Shown here: positions 25,731 to 36,103 of the stretch, piece after piece
How positions within the stretch are numbered: the stretch's first letter is position 1
Layout of the letters: each line of letters begins with the position of its first letter
Origin: Terriglobia bacterium
GTDB taxonomy: Bacteria > Acidobacteriota > Terriglobia > Bryobacterales > UBA6623
Length of the DNA stretch: 47,364 bases
Reading direction: 5' to 3'
NCBI GenBank assembly: GCA_009841225.1
Contig: VXMF01000034.1
Span: 1-47,364, forward strand
Translations under genes and position numbers: made by a program
Notes under the pieces: model-generated
Told to the model about the DNA's origin: nothing
The model's database searches: none
What the model saw: the letters and a program-made list of their open reading frames with translations, nothing else

Positions 25731-28310
25731 GTGAGAACCGGTGCCGCATGGAAGCTCGCCTCGAAGCTGGCTTGGCGCGACCTGGGCACGAGCAAGACCA
25801 AGTTCCTGTTCGCGGTGCTCGCCGTGAGCGCAGGCGTCGCGGCCCTGAGCGGGGTACGCGGATACTGCGCGGCCTTCCAAGAGATGCTCTTGAGTGACGC
25901 CCGCATGCTGCTCGCGGGAGATCTGAGCGTCAGGCTCAGCCGCGCGCCCGACCCCGAAGAGCGGGCAGTTCTCGACGCGCTGACATCTCAAGGGGCGGAG
26001 GTCACTCCGGTCACCGAATTGATGACCATGGTCGCGGGCGGCTCGCAGGGGCGGCCGCTACCCGTCAACCTCAAAGCGGTAGACACCGCGGCCTACCCGT
26101 TCTATGGCGAAGTCGAACTCTCGAGCGGGCAGGCGCTGCCGGAAGCGCTTGAGGAGGACGCCGTTCTCGCATCGCAGGATCTGCTGGTAAGGCTGAGAGC
26201 GGAGGTCGGCGACACCGTCCGTCTCGGCAGCGCTGACTTCCGCATCGCGTCGATGGTGGTGGTAGAGCCAGACCGCATGACCGGCGCGGTGAACTTTGGC
26301 CCACGCGCTATGGTCTCGCAGAGAGGCCTCGAGCGGACCGACCTGGTGCAGTTCGGCAGCCGCGTTTCGCATCGCTTCTTGTTGCGGCTGCCTGACGAGG
26401 GCCTCACGGTCGATCAGGCCCGAAACGCGCTCCGCGCGGGCATTCCCGAAGCTCGGATCACAGACTACAGGGAGACCAATCCGCGCATCCAGCGCGGCTT
26501 GGACCGCACCACCGGCTTTCTGAGCCTTGTCAGCCTGCTGGCGATGGCCATCGGGGGGCTTGGCGTCGCGATGGTGGTCTATTCGCACCTGCAGCAGCGG
26601 CTGGACACGATCGCAATCATGAAGTGCTACGGCGCGACCTCGGCCGTGATCATACGCGTCTTCATGCTGCAAGCACTGGCGCTAGGGGTGCTGGGAAGCG
26701 CGGTAGGCGTGGTGCTGGGTTTCTTGCTACAGGGCGTGGCACCGTCCTTCGTAGCCGACTACTTCCCGCAGGCGCCGGCCTTCGACTGGCAGACCGGGCC
26801 AATCTTGCAGGCCTCGCTGATCGGCATCCTCACGGTCGTGATGTTCTCTCTGCCGACGCTGCTGGGGATCCGCAAGGTCGCGCCGGCGCTGATCTTCCGC
26901 CGCGATGTTTCCAGCCAATTCGAGCGGACCAGTGCCGAACGAAAACAGGAGCGCCTGCGCCAGCTCGGCACTGCCGCGGTCTTGCTGGGCGGCGTCGGAT
27001 TGCTAGCGATTTGGCTGGGCGATTCTGTCCGCCTCGGTGGATGGTTCGTAGGCGGCTTGGCAGTCAGTCTGGCCGCGCTGGCGGTGACATCAGAGGCGCT
27101 GATGCGCATCCTGAGGGCCGCGCCGCGCCGCATTCCGTTCCGGCTGCCGGTGGCGCTGCGGCACGGCATCGCGAACCTCCACAGGCCCGGCATGCACGCG
27201 GACATCATTCTGGTCGCGCTCGGCGTTGGCGTGACGTTCATGCTCACGGTGTACCTGCTGCAGACCACGGTCCTGTCGCAACTGGCTCTGAGCGCTCCGC
27301 CGGGAATGCCGAACGTGTACCTGAGCAACATCATGGCCAGCGAGAGCGCCGCAGTCAGAGACTTCCTGGCCAAGCAGCCGGGCATCGAGGGTGAAGTCAC
27401 GCTAGTGCCGCGGATCTCGGCGCGGATTACGACAATCGACGGCGACCCTCTGAGCGAGGGTGGGCCGGGACAGCCGGGCGAACGCGGCTCGCGCGACGGC
27501 AGGAGCCGCAGGCGGCGCACTATTGACATCACTTGGGCGGACAAGCCGCCCGTGGGCTTCGAAATCGTGCGGGGCAGCTGGTGGGATGCAAGCGAGACAA
27601 GGACTGTTGCATCCGTCATGGATCATGTCGCGGAGCGCCTGCAAGTCGGCCTCGGCTCGCGGATCCAGTGGCAGGTGGGCGGCCAAGACGTCAGCGCCAC
27701 GGTAGTGTCGATCCACGATTACGAGGGCGAACCCGATTGGATCTACGACTTCGTGCTGAGCAAGAACGCGTTGGAGGGGATGCCGGCCACCTATATCGGC
27801 GGAGTGCGCGTGCGGCCCGAGTACAGCCTGGACGTCACCCGGGCGGCGTTCGAGGCGTTCCCGTCAGTGCTGTTCGTCAACGCGGTGGACTTTTTCGAGA
27901 CCGTGCAGGAAGTCGTCGACCAGATCGCGTTCGTGATCCGATTCGTGTCCGGCTTTGCGATCGTGGCGGGAGTGATCATCTTGGTTTCCAGCGTCGCAGC
28001 CACGCGCTTTCGCAGGATGCGCGAAGTCGCAGTGCTCAAGACATTGGGAGCTACTCACAACAGGCTGGCCCGCATCTTCTCGGTCGAGTTCCTTGTCTTG
28101 GGCGGCGTAGCGGGATTGGCCGGAAGCATCCTAGCCGTTTCGTACTCGGCCTTGCTGACGAAGGATATCTTGGATCTGGAGACGGTCGTGGAATGGCCCG
28201 CAATCCTCGCCACGGTCGCCGGAACCGCCCTGATCGCGACCACGGCAGGCTGGGGGGCGAGCTTGCGGATCCTTGGGAGCAAGCCGCTTGAAATCTTGCG
28301 GGACGAGTAG
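25731..28310 (+). CDS. ABC transporter permease with two FtsX domains (YbbP-like)
   Basis: An 859-residue membrane protein resembling YbbP and other lipoprotein-release type permeases. It has an N-terminal helix (KTKFLFAVLAVSAGVAALSG), a periplasmic MacB-like domain, then an FtsX block with TTGFLSLVSLLAMAIGGLGVA and ITTIAIMKCYGAT-like sequence (LDTIAIMKCYGATSAVI). Central helices precede a second periplasmic domain, and a second FtsX block carries RMREVAVLKTLGATHNRL. Helices near the C-terminus end in LGSKPLEILRDE. I chose the GTG at 25731 because the family starts with the short amphipathic lead WKLASKLAWRDL; longer in-frame starts enter the Rpn remnant. No ATPase (YbbA type) is adjacent. 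Confidence 0.88.
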   Translation: MRTGAAWKLASKLAWRDLGTSKTKFLFAVLAVSAGVAALSGVRGYCAAFQEMLLSDARMLLAGDLSVRLSRAPDPEERAVLDALTSQGAEVTPVTELMTMVAGGSQGRPLPVNLKAVDTAAYPFYGEVELSSGQALPEALEEDAVLASQDLLVRLRAEVGDTVRLGSADFRIASMVVVEPDRMTGAVNFGPRAMVSQRGLERTDLVQFGSRVSHRFLLRLPDEGLTVDQARNALRAGIPEARITDYRETNPRIQRGLDRTTGFLSLVSLLAMAIGGLGVAMVVYSHLQQRLDTIAIMKCYGATSAVIIRVFMLQALALGVLGSAVGVVLGFLLQGVAPSFVADYFPQAPAFDWQTGPILQASLIGILTVVMFSLPTLLGIRKVAPALIFRRDVSSQFERTSAERKQERLRQLGTAAVLLGGVGLLAIWLGDSVRLGGWFVGGLAVSLAALAVTSEALMRILRAAPRRIPFRLPVALRHGIANLHRPGMHADIILVALGVGVTFMLTVYLLQTTVLSQLALSAPPGMPNVYLSNIMASESAAVRDFLAKQPGIEGEVTLVPRISARITTIDGDPLSEGGPGQPGERGSRDGRSRRRRTIDITWADKPPVGFEIVRGSWWDASETRTVASVMDHVAERLQVGLGSRIQWQVGGQDVSATVVSIHDYEGEPDWIYDFVLSKNALEGMPATYIGGVRVRPEYSLDVTRAAFEAFPSVLFVNAVDFFETVQEVVDQIAFVIRFVSGFAIVAGVIILVSSVAATRFRRMREVAVLKTLGATHNRLARIFSVEFLVLGGVAGLAGSILAVSYSALLTKDILDLETVVEWPAILATVAGTALIATTAGWGASLRILGSKPLEILRDE

Positions 28311-28333
28311 GCCGACCTGCGTGTAAGCGGGAT

Positions 28334-28356
28334 GCCAGCGCTTCGCCGGCGCTGGC
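28334..28356. terminator. Hairpin between convergent genes
   Basis: GCCAGCGC (28334-28341) and GCGCTGGC (28349-28356) form a perfect 8-bp stem with a 7-nt loop, midway between the permease stop and the stop of the convergent CRTAC1 gene. It has no T-tract on either side. It may act as a shared terminator. Confidence 0.4.
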
Positions 28357-28427
28357 CGGTGCGTCTCACTCCGAGTCTCAGGCCGAGCGCTTAGCGGGGC
28401 CATCTGGGGACGTGCCCAGCGGAACGC

Positions 28428-30092
28428 CTACTCGTCCGGTTCGGTGACTGCCAAGATCTGATTCGCGCGAACATTCTCGAATCGTTGCACGGCCCCGCTT
28501 GGCCACTCGATTTCCACTAGGTCCGCTTGATCGGAGCGACCCAGTCCAAAGTGGAGGCGCCGGTCGTTGGACGACAGGTAGCTCCCCGCGGCCGAGGCGA
28601 CCGCGTGTTGCTCTCTCGCCGACTCCACAACGACCCGCGCCCGGCACCCGATTCCGTCCGCATTGCTGCGCGTCCCCTTCGGGTCGACGATCAGCCAATT
28701 GGCGTCATTGCCTTCGTTTCGCAGCAGGACAGCGGGCTGGTCCTTGCAGTTCAGCGCGATATCCAGGAACCCATCGTTGTCGAGGTCAGCGATCGCGGCG
28801 CCACGCGCGGCGCGGGGCACCAGAAAGGCCTCGCCGCTGCTTGACGAGACATCCTCGAAACCGTTGGCGCTGCCTCTCATGAGCACCAGCGGTTCCAAGT
28901 ACTTGACATCGGGCTGGGTGAGTTCGATGTTGTCCATCACGTGTCCCTGCGCGACGAAGATGTCTCTCGTGCCGTCGTTGTCGTAGTCAAGGAACTTCGT
29001 GCCCCAGCCCGAGTGTGAGGACGTGATCCCGCTCACCCCGGTGGGCCCGGACACGTACTCGAAGAGTGCGCCGTCGTTGCGGAACAGGGCGTACCGCTGG
29101 TGCGCCAGAGCGTTGATGAAGACGTCCGGCCGACCATCGTTGTTGTAATCGGCGAAATCCGCGCCCATTCCGGCGAACGTCCGCCCGTTCTCGTCATAGG
29201 CCATGCCGGACAGGAGCGCGAGCTCCTCGAAACCGCTGCCCTCCATGTTGCGGAAGAGCTGCTGCGGGAACGAGTCGTTCGCGACCAGCACGTCATTCCA
29301 GCCATCGCGGTCGTAGTCGTTGAAGGCAATGCCAAGGCCCTTGCCGGGAGCGCTGCCGAATCCAGTCGCATCGGTCACGTCCGTGAAGGTGCCGTCTCCG
29401 TTGTTGCGGTACACCAAGTGCGAGATCGGCGCGAAGTGCTCGGGGTGGCAGTACGAACGGTGCCCCGGCTTGCGGTCGCCGCACCAAGGGTTATCCGCGA
29501 ACGACCACTCCACATAACGGGTGACAAACAGGTCGAGATGCCCGTCCCGGTCGTAATCCAGAAACCCGGCTCCCGCCGACCACCCGCCGCCTTGCACGCC
29601 GGCCCGTTCCGTTGCGTCTTCGAAAGACCCGTCGCCTAGGTTGCGGTAGAGGATATTGCGGCCGAAGTTCGCAAGGAAGAGATCGGCCCGTCCGTCGTTG
29701 TCGTAGTCGCCCGCTGCGACACCTTGCCCAAAGTGATCTCCGCGAACTCCTGCTTCCTCAGTCACGTCGGTGAACTTCCAGTCGCCGTCGTTGCGGTAGA
29801 GGCGATTCCAGTACTGCGAGCCGGATTTGTCGGGCAGCTGCCCTTCTGCCATCGGGTCGCTGATCGCAGCCCCGTTTACGAAATAGAGGTCGAGCAGGCC
29901 GTCGGCGTTGTAGTCGAAAGCCGCCACGCCGCCCACCATCGATTCCAGCAGGTACTTCTGGGAGGTGCTCGACGAATCGTTGAGAAAGTCCACCCCCGAC
30001 GCTTCTGTCACGTCCGAGTAGACTGGCAGGACTTGGCCCGATTGCTGGGCCAGGACAGGCAGGACCGCGAGAAGCCAGCCGCAACGTCGCAC
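28428..30092 (-). CDS. CRTAC1 family secreted beta-propeller (FG-GAP/VCBS repeats, ASPIC/UnbV end)
   Basis: A 554-residue exported protein. The GTG at 30092 gives a short signal peptide (VRRCGWLLAVLPVLAQQ); in-frame starts further upstream add a low-complexity extension. Seven Ca-binding-type repeats follow: YNADGLLDLYF, YDNDGRADLFL, YDRDGHLDLFV, YDRDGWNDVLV, YNNDGRPDVFI, YDNDGTRDIFV and LDNDGFLDIAL, suggesting a seven-bladed propeller. The C-terminal 90 residues are an ASPIC/UnbV domain (GIGCRARVVVESA, SNDRRLHFGLGRSD, VEIEWPSGAVQRFENV). Family members are abundant in Acidobacteriota and related bacteria, and their function is unknown. The truncated TPR gene 391 bp upstream may have been its partner. 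Confidence 0.9.
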   Translation of the reverse strand: MRRCGWLLAVLPVLAQQSGQVLPVYSDVTEASGVDFLNDSSSTSQKYLLESMVGGVAAFDYNADGLLDLYFVNGAAISDPMAEGQLPDKSGSQYWNRLYRNDGDWKFTDVTEEAGVRGDHFGQGVAAGDYDNDGRADLFLANFGRNILYRNLGDGSFEDATERAGVQGGGWSAGAGFLDYDRDGHLDLFVTRYVEWSFADNPWCGDRKPGHRSYCHPEHFAPISHLVYRNNGDGTFTDVTDATGFGSAPGKGLGIAFNDYDRDGWNDVLVANDSFPQQLFRNMEGSGFEELALLSGMAYDENGRTFAGMGADFADYNNDGRPDVFINALAHQRYALFRNDGALFEYVSGPTGVSGITSSHSGWGTKFLDYDNDGTRDIFVAQGHVMDNIELTQPDVKYLEPLVLMRGSANGFEDVSSSSGEAFLVPRAARGAAIADLDNDGFLDIALNCKDQPAVLLRNEGNDANWLIVDPKGTRSNADGIGCRARVVVESAREQHAVASAAGSYLSSNDRRLHFGLGRSDQADLVEIEWPSGAVQRFENVRANQILAVTEPDE

Positions 30093-30482
30093 GAAACGGT
30101 GAGCGCGCTCGAGTACTGGCGACGGCGGGCTTGCGGCAGCGAGCGCTCCGGCCGGGTTGCTAGCGCTCCCCGCTGGGTGCTTCGCATCGTCGCCTGGGCC
30201 CGCAGCACTAGCGCCCACGGTTTCCGGCGCGTGCCCAGGGTAGCGACGTACTGTCGGACATCCTACCAAGACCGCCGGGGAATTCTTCCGGAAGACAGCC
30301 GGCCGAGAACAAGCCGAATCCCGGCAGCGCTGCGCGCTGGTACCGCAACTGGCCGCCAACTTCGAGAGTATACGCATCCCTGCCGGACTGGGGACAGGCA
30401 ATCGGAGTCGCAACGGACATGCCGTGCTATTGCTGACAAGAGTATAGTCTGCATCTTCATCGAACCGAGCGAACCCGAGGAC
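30093..30482. other. Intergenic stretch upstream of the CRTAC1 gene
   Basis: No gene is recognised. The frame of the CRTAC1 gene stays open through most of it (to 30413), but the translation is low-complexity Ala/Pro/Arg without a family match, so I leave it out of the coding region. No clear promoter seen. Confidence 0.4.
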
Positions 30483-30689
30483 TTACACCACGCGCTTGCT
30501 TGCGGGATCATCCAGAGCCAGCCTCGCCTCAGACTCGGCGGAGGCGAGGTACCCTTGCTGCATCAGCTGCACTGACCGCTGGAGGTGGGCCCCCGGGCTC
30601 GGCGCCGAACGGGCTGAAAGAGCCAGCAGGATCAGCGAGCAGAACCCGGCAGCGGCTAGACGAGCGAAGCGGGCCGGCGTTGCGAGCAC
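30483..30689 (-). pseudogene. Truncated exported TPR protein
   Basis: A 68-codon frame begins with a signal peptide (FARLAAAGFCSLILLALSARS) and one TPR-like helix pair, HLQRSVQLMQQGYLASAESE followed by ARLALDDPASK, and then stops. Exported TPR proteins of this start normally contain many more repeats, so this is probably the 5' remnant of a larger gene. In many Acidobacteriota, TPR proteins accompany CRTAC1 propellers, which suggests a lost partner for the gene downstream. It could instead be a genuine small secreted protein. Confidence 0.45.
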
Positions 30690-30839
30690 CCCTGTGTCTC
30701 CAAGCCAGGCTCAGTATGTCGCTTGTCCCGGCAAGCCTAGGATAGCCCAGACAATGCGACCCTGCAAAGCGCCATTCCCGCGCTTGCACGGCCGCCAGCC
30801 GAGCCATCTGGGAACGTTCTAGCGGTCGTGACCAGAGCC

Positions 30840-31715
30840 TCAGTTGGCTGGCGAATCGCTCGACCTCTGTACGGAAATCCTCCGTTCGATGGGCGCGTAG
30901 GGGTCCATCGGGCGCTTGGCCGGGTCCACATAGCGGGTCAAGCCTCGCACCGAAATCACCGTGCAGCCCCTCTGCTTCAAGTAGTCCATGTATTGAACGA
31001 AGACTTCGGGATCTGTGTGGACCCAAGGGTGCTCCAGTGCCGGCACCCCGTGGAAGGTCAGCACAGCGATTTTGCCGTTCTGGGCTTGGTCGACAGCCCA
31101 GACCAGATCCTCGAATCCCCACTCGGGTCCGGCGTAGCCGGTCGTGGGTATGAGAAGCGGGTGATCTTCCTCCGGATCGTACGCACGGCCGCGAGCACCC
31201 CGTCCGCCATCGGGATGTTCGGGGCTCACACCCCTGCGAGCGAACACATAGCCCTTCTCCGAGAGGACCTCTACCACTGCGAGGCCATGGCGCCAGCCCG
31301 GGTACACGAAGGTTGTCGGCGCTGGAATGCCGTGCTGCTCGCAGCGTTGCTCGATCAGCTCGAGATTGGACCGAATCTCTTCTTTCGGCAGCTCTGCCAT
31401 GTTCGGATGCCCGCCCGTGTGGTTGCCGACCTCGAACCCTAGATCGTGGAGGCTACGGACATCATCCCAAGAGACATACCGCTCCTTGCGTTCGTCAGCC
31501 CTGAAGCCAAGCCCTTCGGTGATGTAGAAGGACGCTCCGAATCCGTACTCTTGCAGGGTCGGCGCCACGAAGTCGATGTCGGACTTGTTGCCGTCGTCGA
31601 ACGTCAAGACCACAAGACCGTCTGGGATGGGCTGCAGGCGGTGCGCAGCTGGCTGGCTGCAAGCAAGACTCGCAACAATCACAACGATGACTGCCAAGGC
31701 GAGTCTCTCAGTCAT
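30840..31715 (-). CDS. Polysaccharide deacetylase family lipoprotein (CE4-like)
   Basis: A 291-residue NodB-type deacetylase-like protein. The start is ATG 31715, giving a lipoprotein signal (MTERLALAVIVVIVASLAC, cysteine at the lipobox). The NodB blocks are present: VVLTFDDGNKSD (catalytic and metal aspartates), a metal-binding segment VGNHTGGHPNMAEL that supplies the two histidines, and FVYPGWRHGLAVVEVL. The GFEDLVWAVDQAQNGKIAVL segment resembles the later part of the barrel, and LTFHGVPALEHPWVH would supply the last histidine. It probably removes acyl groups from a polysaccharide or peptidoglycan at the cell surface. A GH51 gene is divergent, so a glycan role for both is plausible. Confidence 0.88.
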   Translation of the reverse strand: MTERLALAVIVVIVASLACSQPAAHRLQPIPDGLVVLTFDDGNKSDIDFVAPTLQEYGFGASFYITEGLGFRADERKERYVSWDDVRSLHDLGFEVGNHTGGHPNMAELPKEEIRSNLELIEQRCEQHGIPAPTTFVYPGWRHGLAVVEVLSEKGYVFARRGVSPEHPDGGRGARGRAYDPEEDHPLLIPTTGYAGPEWGFEDLVWAVDQAQNGKIAVLTFHGVPALEHPWVHTDPEVFVQYMDYLKQRGCTVISVRGLTRYVDPAKRPMDPYAPIERRISVQRSSDSPAN

Positions 31716-31992
31716 GAGCGTTTCAGATTGTATTGGCGCAGCGATACGCACGTCAAAGGGACCGTCGACAGCGCGGGGACAGATGCACCTCGGACCTCCA
31801 CTTAGAGCTTGCCTTGCGTGCGCGAGTCTAAGGCGCTATCGGGCAGCACGCCCGGCGCCGCGCTGAATGTGCTGCCGACCCATCGATCCAGCCAGACCGC
31901 AGCACAACAGAGTCGTTCAGCGTCGGCCTGCCGCGGAAGCAACGGAACGATGCGCGCTGGGTGCGGGCGCCATCCAGCTACCTCGATTGACC

Positions 31993-33648
31993 ATGACCGA
32001 AGCCCACAGACGCGAATTCTTCAAAGCCATCACGGCGGCCACACCGGCGCTTGCCGCGGGCGGTTGGCTGAGGAGCCTAGGGTACGCCCAGTCAAGCGGC
32101 GGCCCGGCGCAGGTCTTCCTGAACTCGACCCGGAAGCGAGCGTCCATGGATCCCCGATTGATGGGGGCGTTCCTTGAGCACTTGGGGCGCGCGATCTACG
32201 GGGGCGTCTATGAGCCGGACTCATCCTTGGCGGACAGTAATGGATTCCGTTCCGACGTCGTCCGGGAAATGCAGGAGCTCAGGTGCCCGATCATGCGCTA
32301 TCCGGGTGGCAACTTCGTGTCCGGCTACGACTGGCTGCATGGTGTCGGGCCCAAGAAAGACCGGCCCGAGGTACTGGAGCGTGCTTGGAACTCCATCGAA
32401 ACCAACCAATTCGGCACCAACGAATTCATCGATTGGTGCAAGCTAATCGGCACCGAGCCGCTGCTGGCCACGAATCTCGGCACCGGAACTCCGGAAACCT
32501 CGGCAGCACTGGTCGAATACTGCAACGTCGAGAAAGGCACTCGCTGGAGCGACCTGCGCCGGGAACATGGCTACGAGCAACCGCACAGCGTCAAGACGTG
32601 TTGTCTTGGAAACGAGATGGACGGCTGGTGGCAAATCGGTCACATGCCGGCCCGCGAATACGGTCGAAAGGCACGCGGTGCGGCGCGCCAGATCCGTTCC
32701 ATCGACCCCTCGACGGAACTCATCGCTTGCGGATCGAGCGCCCCGTTCATGCCGACTTACCTGATCTGGGATCGGGAGACGCTCGAGGAATGCTACCCCG
32801 AAGTCGACGGGCTCTCGCTTCATCGCTACTACGGCAACACGCCCGACGAGACGGGCGAGGACTCGGCGCGCTTTCTTGCCTTGAATCTGGACATGGACTA
32901 CCAGATCAAGGAGACGATCGCTGTCTGCGACTACGTTCGAGGGCTGCTCAAGTCACCGAAGCAGCTCTGGCTTTCGTTCGACGAATGGAACGTCTGGTAC
33001 CGGGCGCGCTCAGGTGAGCACACGAACGGCCAGGGGAAATTCGCGCCTCCGCTGCTGGAGGAGGTCTACAACCTCGAAGACGCGCTCCTGGTAGGAGGCA
33101 TGGTGAATACGCTCCTGCGAAACGCGGACCGCGTACGCATCGGCTGCCTCGCCCAGATTATCAACGTCATCGCTGCGCTGGTGACGAACAAGGACGGCGT
33201 GTTGCGCCAGACAATCTACTACCCGTACGCATGGGGCATCCAGTACGCCAAGGGCGACGTACTGGACCTGCTGGTGCGTTCGGAAACCTACTCGGTCGAG
33301 CGCCAATACAATGCCGACTATGTGAACGCGCCTACGAGCCGACCAGAAGAGACGCCGTATCTTGACGTGTCGGCCACCTTCGATTCGGAATCGGGAAACT
33401 GCGGGATTCTCTTGCTCAACAGGGATCTAGAAAAGGAGCGCGAGGTCGAGCTCCGTTTCGAAGACATAACTCCGACGAGGGTGGTCCAGGCCGAGATGAT
33501 CAGCGGGTCGGACCTCAAGGCAACTAACACGTTCGACGATCCGAACAACGTGGTCGGCCAGCGGTTCGATGCGCCGTCGCCGGCGGCGAAAATGAACGTC
33601 GAGCTTCCCGCTCGGTCCTACACCGCCCTTCAGGTAGCGACCAGCTGA
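31993..33648 (+). CDS. Tat-exported GH51 alpha-L-arabinofuranosidase
   Basis: A 551-residue GH51 enzyme that would release arabinofuranose from plant-type or other arabinose-containing glycans. The ATG at 31993 opens a Tat-like signal (HRREFFKAITAATPALAAGG). The catalytic acid/base is Glu208 in CLGNEMDGWWQIGH and the nucleophile Glu331 in LSFDEWNVWY, both in the exact GH51 context. Other family blocks are AFLEHLGRAIYGGVYEP, MRYPGGNFVSGYDW and the C-terminal beta domain (ARSYTALQVATS). An in-frame upstream start (31867) adds no recognisable sequence. It is divergent to the deacetylase gene. Confidence 0.95.
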   Translation: MTEAHRREFFKAITAATPALAAGGWLRSLGYAQSSGGPAQVFLNSTRKRASMDPRLMGAFLEHLGRAIYGGVYEPDSSLADSNGFRSDVVREMQELRCPIMRYPGGNFVSGYDWLHGVGPKKDRPEVLERAWNSIETNQFGTNEFIDWCKLIGTEPLLATNLGTGTPETSAALVEYCNVEKGTRWSDLRREHGYEQPHSVKTCCLGNEMDGWWQIGHMPAREYGRKARGAARQIRSIDPSTELIACGSSAPFMPTYLIWDRETLEECYPEVDGLSLHRYYGNTPDETGEDSARFLALNLDMDYQIKETIAVCDYVRGLLKSPKQLWLSFDEWNVWYRARSGEHTNGQGKFAPPLLEEVYNLEDALLVGGMVNTLLRNADRVRIGCLAQIINVIAALVTNKDGVLRQTIYYPYAWGIQYAKGDVLDLLVRSETYSVERQYNADYVNAPTSRPEETPYLDVSATFDSESGNCGILLLNRDLEKEREVELRFEDITPTRVVQAEMISGSDLKATNTFDDPNNVVGQRFDAPSPAAKMNVELPARSYTALQVATS

Positions 33649-33915
33649 GGCCCAGCGGTCGCTTGCGCGAAGTTCTGGATTTGGCAGGCCTTCCGTTGCT
33701 TGCACCTACCAACGTGTTGCGCACGGAGCGGCGGCGCGTCGGAAGCCTTGCCGGGGGATCGGCTGGCGGTCGACGTTTGTGACGCTCGATGGAGCTTCGA
33801 TAGCAACGGCCGCGGTGAGGAAGTGGGCCGCTACCAGACACATGAGGACAGAGGCGACCCTAGCACCACGCGGCTAGCGAACCGCTCCGACGTCGCCGCG
33901 AAACGACGGAGGGAT
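33649..33915. other. Intergenic stretch before the tRNA promoter
   Basis: No gene, repeat or RNA is recognised between the GH51 stop and the tRNA promoter. Confidence 0.5.
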
Positions 33916-33944
33916 TTGACAGGATCGTTCGCGTTTGCGATGAT
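33916..33944 (+). promoter_or_regulatory. Promoter of tRNA-Asn
   Basis: TTGACA (33916-33921), a 17-bp spacer and GATGAT (33939-33944, four of six matches to TATAAT). Transcription would begin near 33951, about 11 nt before the mature tRNA. Confidence 0.7.
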
Positions 33945-33961
33945 GCGAACAGTCAGATTGC

Positions 33962-34807
<846 letters not shown>

Positions 34808-34836
34808 TTGACTTATTACATCCAATGACATAAATT
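34808..34836 (+). promoter_or_regulatory. Promoter of the XRE-ImmA/MazF pair
   Basis: TTGACT (34808-34813), a 17-bp spacer and TAAATT (34831-34836). An inverted repeat covers the -10 box, so repression by a DNA-binding protein is likely. Confidence 0.65.
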
Positions 34837-34840
34837 GTCA
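34826..34840 (+). promoter_or_regulatory. Operator-like inverted repeat over the -10 box
   Basis: TGACA (34826-34830) and TGTCA (34836-34840) flank TAAAT, the core of the -10 box. The nearest DNA-binding product is the XRE protein encoded 30 bp downstream, so autoregulation is the simple reading. Confidence 0.5.
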
Positions 34841-34870
34841 ATGTAGACTTTGTCGATCGAGGTGCCAGTA

Positions 34871-36103
34871 ATGTCAACACAACCTGCTATCGGTGACCGC
34901 CTGCGACAAGCTCGTGTCGCTGCAGGCATGTCTCAAACAGAGGTCGTGGACTCTTTGGCAGAGCATGGAGTCTCGCTCACGAAGGCAGGCCTGTCCAAGT
35001 ATGAGCGCGGAGGCAGCGTTCCCAAGCCTAGGACTCTACGAACTCTTGCACAGGTACTTGGTGTCGACACTGCATTCTTCTTCGAGGAACCGGCGGTTTC
35101 CATAGAGTGGCTCGCGTTTCGCAAGGCTTCCCGGCTCGGCAAGAAACAGCAGGAGCGAATCAAGACCCTTGCCCTTGTACAAGTGGCCGCATGGCATTTG
35201 CTACGGCGCGCGCTGGAACCGAATCGCCAACCTAGGCCTATGATCAGAACTGTTGTAACGGTTCCAGCCGACGCTGAGTCGGCGGCCGATCAACTCCGTG
35301 AGCACTGGGAACTCGGAGATCGTCCGATCGGAAGCGTGACTTCAGTAATCGAAGATGCCGGGGGGATCGTCGTTGAATCGGGCGACGAGGAAGACCTCTT
35401 CGACGGACTGTCCGGATGGCTAGAAGACAAGACGCCGGTCATCGTCGTAAGCTCGTCAGTTTCCGACGACCGGAAGCGGTTCAGCTTAGCCCATGAACTC
35501 GGCCACTTGGCCATGGACGTTGGCGAAATCGACTCCGCAGCAGAAGAGAAGCTGGCGCACCGCTTTGCCGCGGCATTCTTGGTGACAGCCAGCACAGCTA
35601 GACGGGAACTCGGCGAGCGCCGGCGACGGCTGGATTTTCGGGAACTAGCAGTTCTGAAGCAGAAGCACGGCCTGAGCATGCAGGCATGGATATACCGGGC
35701 GGCGGACCTAGGGATCATTGATCAATCCCACGCCCGCACCCTCTTAGCCGAAATGAGCACACGCGGTTGGAGGAGACGGGAGCCGATAGCATTCAATGGT
35801 CATGAGCGCCTGATGCACCTCCAGCAGTTGGCCGTTCGGGCTTTGGCAGAAGGGGTCATTAGCGCAGCTACTGCCGAAAGGCTCTTTCCAGGCATTCAAG
35901 AAGAGTTCGGCGTCGCAAGAGTGAGTGCCCAGAGCAGCATGCGGGTCCGCCGGCTCATGGAACTCCCACGTCTAGAACGCGAGCTGTTCCTTGAGCACGC
36001 AGTCGCACTCGTGCAAGACGAATACGTGGAAGGCGGTGCTCTTTCCGGCTTCGAGACCCTAGCGGAGGAAGACCACCATGACATCTCGCTCGAGAAGCGC
36101 TAG
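34871..36103 (+). CDS. XRE-family regulator with ImmA/IrrE zinc-metallopeptidase domain
   Basis: A 410-residue two-domain protein. Residues 7-70 are a Cro/C1 helix-turn-helix (IGDRLRQARVAAGMSQTEV, GLSKYERGGSVPKP). Residues about 185-260 are an ImmA/IrrE (COG2856) peptidase with the zinc motif HELGH (208-212) in FSLAHELGHLAMD and the downstream acidic ligand region AEEKLAHRFAAAFLV. The ATG at 34871 is preferred; a TTG at 34850 is in frame. Proteins of this build cleave or regulate repressors and are common in prophages and toxin-antitoxin loci. The gene overlaps the following MazF-like toxin gene by 26 bp, so it may be the control or antitoxin partner. Confidence 0.9.
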   Translation: MSTQPAIGDRLRQARVAAGMSQTEVVDSLAEHGVSLTKAGLSKYERGGSVPKPRTLRTLAQVLGVDTAFFFEEPAVSIEWLAFRKASRLGKKQQERIKTLALVQVAAWHLLRRALEPNRQPRPMIRTVVTVPADAESAADQLREHWELGDRPIGSVTSVIEDAGGIVVESGDEEDLFDGLSGWLEDKTPVIVVSSSVSDDRKRFSLAHELGHLAMDVGEIDSAAEEKLAHRFAAAFLVTASTARRELGERRRRLDFRELAVLKQKHGLSMQAWIYRAADLGIIDQSHARTLLAEMSTRGWRRREPIAFNGHERLMHLQQLAVRALAEGVISAATAERLFPGIQEEFGVARVSAQSSMRVRRLMELPRLERELFLEHAVALVQDEYVEGGALSGFETLAEEDHHDISLEKR

